From Inquilinus sp. Marseille-Q2685 (lineage in GTDB: Bacteria; Pseudomonadota; Alphaproteobacteria; DSM-16000; Inquilinaceae), in NCBI RefSeq assembly GCF_916619195.1, contig NZ_CAKAKL010000002.1, forward strand, positions 994,001-1,058,000: DNA of 64,000 nt, read 5' to 3'. Position numbers and translations under genes: made by a program. Position 1 is the stretch's first letter. The number at the start of each line of letters is the position of its first letter. Positions 42,214 to 51,415 of the stretch are shown here, piece by piece. The notes under the pieces were generated by a model that saw nothing but the letters and a program-made list of their open reading frames with translations, was not told the origin of the DNA and searched no databases.

Positions 42214-44919
42214 CTATAACACGAAATCCGCTGTCGCCAGCGGGATGGCGCCAGTGAGCTGGATGTGGAAGTCGGTGACCTTGTCGCCGTTGACATCGCC
42301 GCCGATGGTGGTCACGCCATTGACCGACACGTAGCGCAACTGGCCGGCCACGCCGGTGTAGGCGGCGGTGCCGATGAAGCTGAAGGCCTGGTTGCCGGCC
42401 GCGCCGGTATTGGCATCGATCGCCGAAAGATCGATGCGGTCGCCCTGAGCATGGCTGAAATCGGTGATCCGGTCGGCCCCCGCGCCTGCTGGGCTGTGGG
42501 CGATACTGCCGTAGACGAAGCGATCGGCCCCGGCGCCGCCGGAGAGCGTGTCCTTGCCACCGAGCCCATTGAGCACGTCGTTGCCACCGCTCCCACTCAA
42601 GGCGTTGGCGCCGCTGTCTCCGACCAGGATGTCGTTGCCCTGGCTGCCGGCGAGATTCTCAATGCCGGTCAGGGTGTCTCCCGTGGCATCCCCGCCGCTG
42701 CTGGTGCCGGCGGCGAGGCTGACCGACACGCCGACCGAGCTGGTGTAGTAGCTGGCGGTGTCGATGCCGTCGCCGCCATTCAGGTAGTCCGCCCCCGCTT
42801 CGCCCCGAAGGATGTCGCTGTCGGCGCCGCCATAGAGATAGTCGTTGCCGGCCGCCCCGGTGATGGTGTCGTTGCCGGCATCGCCATACAGGCTCTCGGC
42901 ATCGGCCGAGCCGATCAGGGTGTCGGTGCCGTCGCCACCCGACCCGTAATCGCTGCCGCCACCATTGGTCTCGATCCGGTCGTCGCCCGCGCCGCCATAC
43001 ATGTAGTCCCGGCCGGCGCTGCCGCGGAGGGTATCGTTGCCGTCGTTCCCGGACAGACTGTCGTCGCCATCGCCGCCGCTGAGCGTGTCGTTGGCCGCCC
43101 CGCCTGTGAGGCTGTCGTTGCCGCCCGCCCCGTTCAGGGTATCCGTGCCGTCACCGCCATGAATGGCATCGTTGCCGGCGCCCCCGGCGATGCTGTCACT
43201 TCCCGTCCCAGCGTAGTAGGTCATCGCCTCCATGTTGATCGCCCGGCTGCCGTCGCTGCCGGCGGCGCCGTTCAGGACGAAGGTGACACCGACCGTGGTG
43301 GTGCTGCGGTCGACATAGAGCGTGTCGACGCCGGCGCCGCCATCGACGACGTCGACCCCGATGCCGGTGCTGATGTAGTCGTCGCCGTCACCGCCGCTGA
43401 TCGCATCGTTGTCGGCGCCGCCATAGAGTGAATCATTGCCGGCATATCCGTAGGTTGTGTCGTTGCCGGCGTCGCCGTACAGGCTGTCCGCATCGGCCGA
43501 CCCGACCATGGTGTCCTTGCCGTCGCCGCCCGAGCCGTAGTCGCCGCCACCGCCCCCGGCCTCGATCCGGTCGTCGCCGGCGTTGCCATACAGGTAATCC
43601 CGGCCGGCGAGGCCGCGAAGGATGTCGTTGCCGTCGTTCCCCGACAGGCTGTCGTCGCCATCGCCGCCGCCGAGCGTGTCGTTGGCGGCACCCCCGTTGA
43701 GGTTGTCGTTGCCCGCCGCCCCGTTCAGGACATCGGTCCCGTCGCCTCCATGGATGGCGTCGTTGCCGCCGGCCCCGGTTATGGTGTCGTTGCCCGTCCC
43801 GGCGTAGTAGGTCATCACCTCCATGTTGATCGCCCGGCTGCCGTCGCTGCCGGCGGCGCCGTTCAGGGTGAAGCTGACGCCCGCGGTGGCGGTGCTGCGG
43901 TCGACATAGAGCGTGTCCGTGCCGGCGCCGCCGTCGACGACATCGGCGCCGATGCCGGTGGCGATATAGTCGTCGCCATCGCCGCCGCTGATCCCATCGC
44001 TGTCGGCGCCGCCATAAAGCGAATCGTTGCCGGCATAGCCGTTGATCGTGTCGTTGCCAGCGTCACCGTACAGGGTGTCGGCATCGGCCGAGCCGACCAT
44101 GGTGTCCTTGCCGTCGCCGCCCGAACCGTAGTCGCCGCCACCGCCCCCGGTCTCGATCCGGTCGTCGCCCAGGCCGCCATACAGGTAATCCCGGCCGGAG
44201 AGGCCGCGGAGGATGTCGTTGCCGTCATTTCCCGACAGGCTGTCGTCGCCATCGCCACCGCCGAGCGTGTCGGTGCCGTTGCCCCCGTTGAGGCTGTCGT
44301 TGCCGGCCGCCCCGTTCAGGACATCGGTGCCGTCATAGCCGTAGATCGTGTCATTGCCGCCAGCCCCGGTGATGGTGTCGTTGCCCGACCCGGCGTAATA
44401 GGTCATCACCTCCATGTTGATTGCGCGGCTGCCGTCGCTGCCGGCGGCGCCGTTCAGGGTGAAGCTGACGCCCGTGGTGGTGCTGCTGCGGTCGACATAG
44501 AGCGTGTCGGTTCCCGCGCCGCCATCGACGATGTCGACGCCGATGCCGGTGTTGATGTAGTCGTCGCCGTCGCCGCCGCCGAGGTTGTCGTTGCCGGCGC
44601 CGCCATAGAGCGTGTCGTTGCCGGCCGCCCGGGTGATGCCGTCGTTGCCGGCGTCGCCGTACGGGCTCTCGGCGTCGGCCGGGCCGATCAGGGTATCGTT
44701 GCCGCCCCCGCCCGAGCCGTAATCGCCGCCACCGCCCCCGGTCTCGATCCGGTCGTCGCCCTCGCCGCCGTACATGTAGTCCCGGCCGGTACCGCCGCGG
44801 AGAATATCGTTACCTGCATATCCCTGCAGCGTGTCGTCGCCAGCCAGACCGTCGATGGTATCGGCGCTGGCGGTCCCGTTCAGGGAATCGTTGCCGGGGG
44901 TTCCTGGGATGGTCGCCAT
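42214..44919 (-). CDS. RTX calcium-binding protein with 197-residue tandem modules
   Basis: A 901-residue acidic RTX protein, no signal peptide, with many GGxGxDxL nonapeptides. Residues 37-702 repeat with an exact period of 197 (GRDY at 45, 242, 439, 636; INME/INMEA at 167, 364, 561). Each period holds RTX blocks plus a non-RTX strand segment (VDRSTTTxGVxFTLNGAAGS, then RAINMEVMTYYAG). The tail has a serralysin-C-like module ending LATADFVL, matching the type I-like end of the 3152-4885 protein. Likely a secreted, calcium-folded surface protein. It follows a large MalT/SARP-like regulator on the same strand by about 210 bp. Confidence 0.92.
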   Translation of the reverse strand: MATIPGTPGNDSLNGTASADTIDGLAGDDTLQGYAGNDILRGGTGRDYMYGGEGDDRIETGGGGGDYGSGGGGNDTLIGPADAESPYGDAGNDGITRAAGNDTLYGGAGNDNLGGGDGDDYINTGIGVDIVDGGAGTDTLYVDRSSTTTGVSFTLNGAAGSDGSRAINMEVMTYYAGSGNDTITGAGGNDTIYGYDGTDVLNGAAGNDSLNGGNGTDTLGGGDGDDSLSGNDGNDILRGLSGRDYLYGGLGDDRIETGGGGGDYGSGGDGKDTMVGSADADTLYGDAGNDTINGYAGNDSLYGGADSDGISGGDGDDYIATGIGADVVDGGAGTDTLYVDRSTATAGVSFTLNGAAGSDGSRAINMEVMTYYAGTGNDTITGAGGNDAIHGGDGTDVLNGAAGNDNLNGGAANDTLGGGDGDDSLSGNDGNDILRGLAGRDYLYGNAGDDRIEAGGGGGDYGSGGDGKDTMVGSADADSLYGDAGNDTTYGYAGNDSLYGGADNDAISGGDGDDYISTGIGVDVVDGGAGVDTLYVDRSTTTVGVTFVLNGAAGSDGSRAINMEAMTYYAGTGSDSIAGGAGNDAIHGGDGTDTLNGAGGNDSLTGGAANDTLSGGDGDDSLSGNDGNDTLRGSAGRDYMYGGAGDDRIETNGGGSDYGSGGDGTDTLIGSADAESLYGDAGNDTITGAAGNDYLYGGADSDILRGEAGADYLNGGDGIDTASYYTSSVGVSVSLAAGTSSGGDATGDTLTGIENLAGSQGNDILVGDSGANALSGSGGNDVLNGLGGKDTLSGGAGADRFVYGSIAHSPAGAGADRITDFSHAQGDRIDLSAIDANTGAAGNQAFSFIGTAAYTGVAGQLRYVSVNGVTTIGGDVNGDKVTDFHIQLTGAIPLATADFVL
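42814..44811 (-). repeat. 591-bp in-frame tandem repeat inside RTX gene 2
   Basis: About 3.4 copies of a 591-bp unit, exact in length, encoding residues 37-702. Copy 1 (44811 side) has drifted most (for instance GPADAESPYGDAGNDGI against GSADADTLYGDAGNDTI), copies 2 and 3 are nearest each other, and copy 4 stops after about 75 residues. Confidence 0.9.
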
Positions 44920-45130
44920 CGTGACTATGCCTTCTGTTCAAATCGCATGATCTTCGGCCGCCCCGGCGCAACGTCACGCGTCCGATGCCAGAGTTGCGCA
45001 CGGATCGCCGAGACCGAAGAGGAACCCTAGCCTGCTTTGAAACGCCGTGTTCAGCATCAGCCGAACGGAGGGTGCGCGTCGTCGCGCGGGCGTGTATCTT
45101 ATGCGGCTTTTTCTGCCGATTCGGCTTGGA

Positions 45131-48100
45131 CTAGGCCGGCCGCAGCAGCGGCTTCACCAGGCTGTGGATCACGGCGGAGGGGGCTGCGCCCGGTGTCGTC
45201 CGGAGCATCCGCTCGTAGCGTCCATAGTCGTCGAGGGCGCCCGCCGTATCGGCCCGGGCCAGCCGGCTGCGGATCAGGGCCTCATGGATCCGGACCGAAT
45301 CCGGGTACAGGTCGAGCCCGTGCAGATAGAGCATCCGGGCGCGCTCGGCATCGCCTCCCCGCTCGTGCCGATGGCCGAGACGCAGCACCAGGTCGAGGAA
45401 GCGGTCGCGCAGGCGGCCCGCTGCCGGCGCCGACCATGCAGCCTCTCCGCCGCGCGACAGCACCGGCCCCGGGAAGTCGAAGACGAGACGGTCGAGATCC
45501 GGCCCGGCGCCGTCGTCGGCCGTTCCCCGCCGCAGACGATCCTCCCAATCGTCCAGATCGACCCAGACCTTGTCCGGCGCCAGACGCAGCCTGCCCTCCC
45601 GCTGCAGCACCAGATCGGCCCGCCCGAGCAGCCGGCGCAGCCGGTGCAGCGCCTGCTCGCAGGCCGCCCTCGCCCGGTCGCCATCCGCATCCGGCCAGAA
45701 CCAGTCCTGCAGGTCCTCGAGGCGGCAGCTGTGGTCGCGGGCCAGGGCCAGGGCGCGCAGGATGTCCAGCGACCGCGTCGGCGGCTTCGGCCCGGGATCA
45801 AGCGGCGTGCCCTCCCGCTCGAGCCGGAACCCGCCCAGCACATGCACGGCGAGCGCCCAGGGCCAGCGCGCCGGGCGGCGTGGCGGCGGCGGCAGCCGCC
45901 GCTGCCCGATCAGCGCACGGCAGAATTCGGCCTCGACCTCACCGTCGATCGCGTCGGCGCACAGCTCCGCCAGCAGCGACGGCAGATTCGGCAGCACCGC
46001 CGACCAGCCGACCGCCCGCAGGGCCGAGAGCGCGGCCGCGAGCCGTTCGGGATATCGGGCCTCTCCGACCCATTTGTCGCCCATGGCCCGGGCGATCAGC
46101 ACGCAGGCCTCGGTCCGCCGCAGCACCGCCCCGTCGAACAGCGGCAGGCGCGTTTCCAGGAACAGGGCGGCCTCCGCCGGCCTGCGGTCCGCGAGCAGCA
46201 CCTGGAACAGGGTGATGAAATGCGGCCAGCGCTCGATCGGGGGCTCGTTCGCCGCTTCGATCGCAGCCATGAAGCGATCGCAGGCCCGATACGCCTCGGG
46301 GAGATGGCCCTGCCGGGTGTGCATGGCCGCCTGGCAGTCCGCCACCACGGCGACCTGCGTGGTGTAGCGGCTGTCGGCGATCTGAGCCAAGCGGTCGACC
46401 AGGCCGGCGAACTCCTCCCAGTCGTTGCGCAGCTTCTTCTGCAGTTGCAGATGGTAGAGGGCGCCGAACTCCACCCCGCGCAGCGCCTCCCGTTCGCCGA
46501 TGGCGATGGCGGCGCGCAGCGCCTGCTCGGCATCGGCATAAGGGAACCCGCGCCGGGCATAGGGAAAGAAGTAGCGCCCCCTGACCGCGCCGAAATCGAC
46601 CAGCCAGAGGCCGAGCACCCAGGGGGAGACGCCGGGATCGTGCAGCTCGTCCGCGACGCTGTCGACGGCGGTCTCGAACAGCGCCGCATTGCCGGTCGAG
46701 CCGGCGTAGGAGATCAGGATCTGGCTGGCGTGCACGCGCGACATCGGCGCGTCGCCGGCATGGCGCGTCGCCAGCCGGACCACCAGCTGATCCACCAGAC
46801 GCCCTGCCGCCTGCATGCCGCGGCGATAGTCGTCGGCATAGACGCAGGCCCGCAGCAGCCCGACCCGGACCAGGAGATGCTCGTCGGGCGGCAGGGTCGG
46901 CAGCCCCTGGTCCAGCAGCACGAAGGCCCGCCGGGTCCAGTCGGCCAATCCGTGATGCGTGCGCCAGCTGTCGGTCTTGACCAGGGCCGCGCGTGCGACG
47001 GCGAGGCAGCAGCCGCGCGCATTGCCGTCGTGCTCGAAGGCGGCCCAGGCCCGGGACAGCCACGCCTCCGCCGCGTCGTCGTCCGGCATGGCGGCGACGC
47101 CGGCCCAGTAGCACAGCCAGCCGTCGAACGCGTCGTCGGGAAGCTGCGCACACCAGTCGGCGAAGGTGGCGCGCCGGCCCTGCGCCAGGACCGCCTCGGC
47201 ACGGTCGGCCATCAGCCGGCGCGCCAGATCCCAGGCCCGGCCCTGCAGCGCGAGGTCGATGGCGTCGTCGGTGCGCCCGGCCTCCGCCAGCACGGTCGCC
47301 GCCCGCCGCCGCAGCCGCGCCTGCTCCGCCTCCGGCACGGATCGGGCGAAGCGGTCGCGCAGGAAGCCGCGCAGCAGGTCGTGCAGGATGAAGACCGGCC
47401 GGGCCGCCTCGCCGCGCGCGACCAGCAGCTGCCGACGGTGCAGCCGCTCCAGCAGGCTGCGCGCCTGACCGGATTCCGCCATGGCCGCGGCGAGGCCGGC
47501 GGTGATCTCCGGCAGCAGGTTCAGCTTGAGCAGCATGTCCTGCTCGGAGACCGGCAGGGTCTCGAACAGCTGCGCCCCGAGCACGTCGAACATCGCGCCC
47601 TCGCGGCTCTGCAGCGGGTCCGCGGCCAGCGCCTCGATGCGGGCATCGGCGGCGGCACCGGATTCCGCCAGCAGCACCAGCCCTGCGGCCCAGCCCCGCG
47701 CCGCGCTGACGTCGAGGGCCGATGCGGCGCGCAGCATGTGGGCGGTGACGAGGTCGCGCGCTTCGGCATCCGAGAAGGCGAGCTCGGCCTGGTCGATCAC
47801 CGCGAGCCGGCCGTCGCGCCCGAGCCCGGCCAGCTCGCCCGGCGGCAGGATGCGCGCCAGGCAGAGGCAGCGCAGCGTCGGCGGCAGCTCGCCCAACAGC
47901 ACCGCCAGGACGCCGCGGAAGCCGGGCGCGTCGGCGGCGTGCAGGTCGTCGAGCACCAGCAGCGTGCCGGGCCGCAGCCGTGCGAAGAAGGCCTGCAGGA
48001 AGCGGAGCGCGAAGGCCTCGGGCTGGTCGGCGTATTCCGGCCCGAACACCGGCAGACGGCCGGCCTGCGCCGGCGGCAGGGCCCGGCCGAGGAAGTGGAA

Positions 48101-48328
48101 GAAGGCGGCGATGTCCTGGTCGCCCTCGTCGACCCGATACCAGAGACGCGGCTCCCGCCGGCCCTGCAGATAGTCGACGGCGGCCGTGGTCTTGCCATAG
48201 CCCGCCGGCGCGGCCAGCCAGCATCGGCCGGAGCGCAGGCCCCGGTCGATGGCGTCGAGACCCCGGCCCCGCCGCACGATGTGGCTCGGCCGTGGCGTGA
48301 CCAGCTTGACGATCGGAGACGCCGCCAT
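45131..48328 (-). CDS. MalT-like ATPase/TPR regulator with C-terminal SARP-type DNA-binding domain
   Basis: A 1065-residue STAND-type regulator. Walker A is APAGYGKTT (40-48), and Walker B is in LLVLDDLHAADAPGF (near 125). A long helical TPR-like region follows. The C-terminal 240 residues start LAVHVLGGFRLEREGTPLD, an OmpR-type winged HTH (about 826-925), then a bacterial transcriptional activation (BTAD) TPR part (about 925-1065). Most MalT proteins carry a LuxR HTH at the C-terminus, and most SARPs keep the HTH at the N-terminus, so this order is unusual though known in alphaproteobacteria. Start ATG 48328 follows GGGAGAGGGG. It precedes the RTX gene on the same strand. Confidence 0.85.
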   Translation of the reverse strand: MAASPIVKLVTPRPSHIVRRGRGLDAIDRGLRSGRCWLAAPAGYGKTTAAVDYLQGRREPRLWYRVDEGDQDIAAFFHFLGRALPPAQAGRLPVFGPEYADQPEAFALRFLQAFFARLRPGTLLVLDDLHAADAPGFRGVLAVLLGELPPTLRCLCLARILPPGELAGLGRDGRLAVIDQAELAFSDAEARDLVTAHMLRAASALDVSAARGWAAGLVLLAESGAAADARIEALAADPLQSREGAMFDVLGAQLFETLPVSEQDMLLKLNLLPEITAGLAAAMAESGQARSLLERLHRRQLLVARGEAARPVFILHDLLRGFLRDRFARSVPEAEQARLRRRAATVLAEAGRTDDAIDLALQGRAWDLARRLMADRAEAVLAQGRRATFADWCAQLPDDAFDGWLCYWAGVAAMPDDDAAEAWLSRAWAAFEHDGNARGCCLAVARAALVKTDSWRTHHGLADWTRRAFVLLDQGLPTLPPDEHLLVRVGLLRACVYADDYRRGMQAAGRLVDQLVVRLATRHAGDAPMSRVHASQILISYAGSTGNAALFETAVDSVADELHDPGVSPWVLGLWLVDFGAVRGRYFFPYARRGFPYADAEQALRAAIAIGEREALRGVEFGALYHLQLQKKLRNDWEEFAGLVDRLAQIADSRYTTQVAVVADCQAAMHTRQGHLPEAYRACDRFMAAIEAANEPPIERWPHFITLFQVLLADRRPAEAALFLETRLPLFDGAVLRRTEACVLIARAMGDKWVGEARYPERLAAALSALRAVGWSAVLPNLPSLLAELCADAIDGEVEAEFCRALIGQRRLPPPPRRPARWPWALAVHVLGGFRLEREGTPLDPGPKPPTRSLDILRALALARDHSCRLEDLQDWFWPDADGDRARAACEQALHRLRRLLGRADLVLQREGRLRLAPDKVWVDLDDWEDRLRRGTADDGAGPDLDRLVFDFPGPVLSRGGEAAWSAPAAGRLRDRFLDLVLRLGHRHERGGDAERARMLYLHGLDLYPDSVRIHEALIRSRLARADTAGALDDYGRYERMLRTTPGAAPSAVIHSLVKPLLRPA

Positions 48329-48533
48329 GACCCCTCTCCCACGGGGCGGCAGTCTAGCAGACTGTTGTCCGATGAATGACGGCCAACTGCGCCTCGCGCC
48401 CGGCCATGCCGAGCCCTGGACCCAGGCATGACGAGGTGGGGCGGGCGATGACGGCCCGGTCCGGTCCAGAATGGCGGCCAACCGCCCCGCAGCCCACCGG
48501 GGCGGATATCGTTTCGCGGCCCGGAGGAACCCC

Positions 48534-49835
48534 GTGGTGTCGACCGCCGAGCCGGATCGGGACGACCGAGCCGTGCCCTCTGCCCACGTCCCCCATGGCC
48601 TGGCCGACGAGCTGCTGATCGACGCCGAGGTCGACGACATCCCGGCGCCGACGACGCCGCTCAAGGCCGGGTGGCTGCTGGTGGTCAGCCTGGTCCTGAT
48701 CGCGCTTAACCTGCGCCCGGCGCTGTCGAGCCTGGGGCCGGTGCTGAAGGAGATCATCGCCGACACCGGCATCTCCGCCGGCACGGCGAGCCTGCTGACG
48801 ACGGCACCGGTGGTCTGCCTCGGCCTATTCGGCGTGCTGGCCCCACGGATCAGCCGGCGGCTGGGCACCGAGCGCGCGGTGCTGGCGCTGCTGCTGGTGC
48901 TGGCGCTCGGCACCGCGCTGCGCGGCCTGGGCACGCCCCCTGCCCTGCTGCTGGGCGCCATCCTGGCCGGCGCCGGCATCGGCGTCACCAACGTGCTGCT
49001 GCCGGGCATCGTCAAGCGCGACTTCCCGGACAGGGCGCCGCTGATGACCGGGGTCTACACCATGGCGCTGTGCGCCGGCGCCGCCCTGGCCGCCGGCGCC
49101 ACCCTGCCGATCGCCCAGGCGGCCGACGGGTCCTGGGCCGCGGCCCTGGCCTTCTGGGCCATCCCCGCGATCATCGCCGCCCTGGTCTGGCTGACCCAGA
49201 TCCCGCCCCGCCATGGTCCGGCCGCCCATGCCGGCTTCACCGTCCGCGGCCTGTGGAGCGATCCGCTGGCCTGGCAGGTCACGCTGTTCATGGGGCTGCA
49301 ATCCTCGCTGGCCTACAGCGTCTTCGGCTGGCTGGCGCCGATCCTGCGCGACCGCGGCGTCGACGGCGTGGCCGCCGGGATCATGGTGTCGGTCTCGATC
49401 ATGGTCCAGGTCGCCGCCGCGCTGGTGGCGCCGTCGCTGGCGACCCGCGGCCGCGACCAGCGACTGGCGGCGCTGCTGTGCATGGCGTTCTCGCTCGTCG
49501 GGTTCCTGGGCTGCATCTTCGCGCCGCTGGGCACGGTCTGGCTCTGGATCGTGCTGCTCGGCATCGGCCAGGGCGCCGCCTTCGCCGTGGCGCTGACCCT
49601 GGTGGTGCTGCGCACGCCGGACGCCCATGTCGCGGCCCATCTCTCCTCGATGTCGCAGGGCGTGGGCTACACGCTCGCCTCCGGCGGCCCGCTGCTGATC
49701 GGCCTGCTGCACGACTGGACCGGCGGCTGGGCCGCGGCCGGGCTGTTCGTGCTCGCCATCGGCCTCGCCGCAGCCCTCGCCGGCATCGGCGCCGGCCGGG
49801 CGAAGCTGGTCTCGGCCCGGGCGGTCGCGCGCTGA
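48534..49835 (+). CDS. MFS transporter, CynX/NimT type
   Basis: A 433-residue MFS protein with an unusually long 50-residue acidic N-terminus and then about twelve helices. LVLIALNLRPALSSLGPVL is the CynX/NimT-family start, typical of cyanate or 2-nitroimidazole exporters. The GTG at 48534 (GGAGGA 5 nt upstream) or 48537 is the start. It is divergent from the large regulator; a shared 205-bp region contains both promoters. A terminator follows the gene, and substrate is unknown. Confidence 0.85.
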   Translation: MVSTAEPDRDDRAVPSAHVPHGLADELLIDAEVDDIPAPTTPLKAGWLLVVSLVLIALNLRPALSSLGPVLKEIIADTGISAGTASLLTTAPVVCLGLFGVLAPRISRRLGTERAVLALLLVLALGTALRGLGTPPALLLGAILAGAGIGVTNVLLPGIVKRDFPDRAPLMTGVYTMALCAGAALAAGATLPIAQAADGSWAAALAFWAIPAIIAALVWLTQIPPRHGPAAHAGFTVRGLWSDPLAWQVTLFMGLQSSLAYSVFGWLAPILRDRGVDGVAAGIMVSVSIMVQVAAALVAPSLATRGRDQRLAALLCMAFSLVGFLGCIFAPLGTVWLWIVLLGIGQGAAFAVALTLVVLRTPDAHVAAHLSSMSQGVGYTLASGGPLLIGLLHDWTGGWAAAGLFVLAIGLAAALAGIGAGRAKLVSARAVAR

Positions 49836-49840
49836 AACAG

Positions 49841-49865
49841 AAAGGGCGCCCCGAGGGCGCCCTTT
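49841..49865. terminator. Bidirectional terminator between MFS gene and rpsD
   Basis: AAAGGGCGCC (49841-49850) pairs with GGCGCCCTTT (49856-49865), 5-nt loop. It lies between convergent genes and gives short T runs on both strands. Confidence 0.85.
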
Positions 49866-49887
49866 CCACATCACCGAGCCGGCTGGA

Positions 49888-50502
49888 TCAGCGGCTGTAG
49901 AACTCGACCACCAGGTTCGGCTCCATCTGGACCGGGTACGGCACGTCGGCCAGGGCCGGGGTGCGCACGACCTTGCCCTTGAAGGCGCCGTGGTCGACCT
50001 CGATGTACTCCGGCACCTCGCGCTCGGACGACGCGATGGCGCCCAGGATCAGGGCCATCTCGCGCGACTTCTGCTTGATCTCGATCACGTCGCCGTCCTT
50101 GACCTGGTACGACGCGATGTTGAGGCGCTTGCCGTTCACCAGGACATGGCCGTGGTTGACGAGCTGGCGGGCGGCGAACACGGTCGGGACGAACTTCATC
50201 CGGTAGACGACGGTGTCCAGGCGGCGCTCCAGCAGGCCGATCAGGTTCTCGCCGGTGTCGCCCTTGCGGCGCACGGCCTCGTCGAACAGGCGGCGGAACT
50301 GCTTCTCGCCGATGTTGCCGTAGTAGCCCTTCAGCTTCTGCTTGGACATCAGCTGGGTGCCGAAATCGGTCGGCTTCTTGCGCCGCTGGCCGTGCTGGCC
50401 CGGGCCGTATTCGCGGTTGTTCAGCGGGCTCTTCGGACGGCCCCAGAGGTTGACGCCAAGGCGGCGGTCGATCTTGTGCTTCGAATTCTGGCGCTTGCTC
50501 AC
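49888..50502 (-). CDS. rpsD: 30S ribosomal protein S4
   Basis: A 204-residue S4, an assembly-nucleating protein of the 30S subunit. [20 protein letters not shown] opens it and the S4 RNA-binding domain has [14 protein letters not shown] followed by [20 protein letters not shown]. As usual in alphaproteobacteria it stands alone, outside the alpha operon. No known S4 autoregulation structure could be recognised in the 148-bp upstream gap. Confidence 0.98.
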   Translation of the reverse strand: MSKRQNSKHKIDRRLGVNLWGRPKSPLNNREYGPGQHGQRRKKPTDFGTQLMSKQKLKGYYGNIGEKQFRRLFDEAVRRKGDTGENLIGLLERRLDTVVYRMKFVPTVFAARQLVNHGHVLVNGKRLNIASYQVKDGDVIEIKQKSREMALILGAIASSEREVPEYIEVDHGAFKGKVVRTPALADVPYPVQMEPNLVVEFYSR

Positions 50503-50650
50503 GCGCGCGGTCCTTCTCTCATGTTGTCCCGGTAGGCCCTGCCAAAGGCAAGGCGGGGCGCCGGCTCACGCACCGGACCCGCGTTCCCAGGAATGGAAGC
50601 GGTGAGAAACGCGATTTCCCGCCGGATGTCAAGCCCGAAGCCGCTTTCCG

Positions 50651-51415
50651 CTATCCCGGCAGATAGTGGATATGCGGCCGGCCGTGATGCGGCGACCGCT
50701 CGACATGGGCGCGCCCGCCGAACCCCTCGCGGATCCGCGCCTCGGTCAGGATCCCCCCCGGCGCGCCGGCGCAGACCACCCGCCCCTCCCGCAGCAGCGC
50801 CACGGCATCGCAGAACATGGCGGCCAGGTTGAGGTCGTGCAGGGCGACGATGCTGGTCGCCGGCAGCCGGCCGACCAGGGCCAGGATCTCGAGCTGGTGC
50901 TGCACGTCGAGATGGTTGGTGGGCTCGTCCAGCAGCAGCTCGGTCGGGGTCTGGGCCAGGGCGCGGGCGATCTGCACCCGCTGCCGCTCCCCGCCCGACA
51001 AGGTGTGCCAGGGCTGGCCGCGCTTGCCCTCGAGCCCGACCCGGCGCAGCGCCTCCTCCACCGCCGCGTCGTCCTGCGCGGTCCAGGGCGACAGGGGCCC
51101 GCGATGCGGCGTGCGGCCGAGCCGGACGACGTCGAGCACCGTCACCCGGGCGTCGGTCGCCGCCTGCTGCTCGACCAGCGCGACGCGGCGGGCGATGGCT
51201 GCGCGCGACAGGTCCGCGATATCCGCCCCGCCCAGCGTGATCACGCCGCTCTCCACCCGCCGCAGCCGGCAGATCAGGCGCAGCAGGGTGGACTTGCCGG
51301 CGCCGTTCGGACCGAGGAGGCCCAGCATCCGGCCGGGCGCCGCCTCCAGCGTCACGCCGTCGACGATCATCCGGCCGCCGGCGGCCCAGCGCACGTCATG
51401 CGTCGAGATGGTCAT
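50651..51415 (-). CDS. btuD: Corrinoid ABC importer ATPase (BtuD-like)
   Basis: A 254-residue FecE/BtuD-type ATPase: Walker A GPNGAGKST, signature LSGGERQRVQIARAL, Walker B LLLDEPTNHLDV, and switch His in IVALHDLNLAAM. The ATG overlaps the btuC stop (51412-51415). It belongs to the btuF-btuC-btuD order that follows a cobalamin riboswitch, so vitamin B12 or a corrinoid precursor is the expected cargo; related enzymes also serve siderophores. Confidence 0.9.
   Translation of the reverse strand: MTISTHDVRWAAGGRMIVDGVTLEAAPGRMLGLLGPNGAGKSTLLRLICRLRRVESGVITLGGADIADLSRAAIARRVALVEQQAATDARVTVLDVVRLGRTPHRGPLSPWTAQDDAAVEEALRRVGLEGKRGQPWHTLSGGERQRVQIARALAQTPTELLLDEPTNHLDVQHQLEILALVGRLPATSIVALHDLNLAAMFCDAVALLREGRVVCAGAPGGILTEARIREGFGGRAHVERSPHHGRPHIHYLPG

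Noticed and set aside
42814-44811. CRISPR-like array
   Set aside because: The repeat unit is 591 bp, in-frame and coding, with no short repeat/spacer alternation.
42265-45030. Long plus-strand frames opposite the RTX gene
   Set aside because: They are Ala/Val/Gly repeats produced by reading the RTX tandem repeat backwards; the RTX protein on the minus strand explains them.
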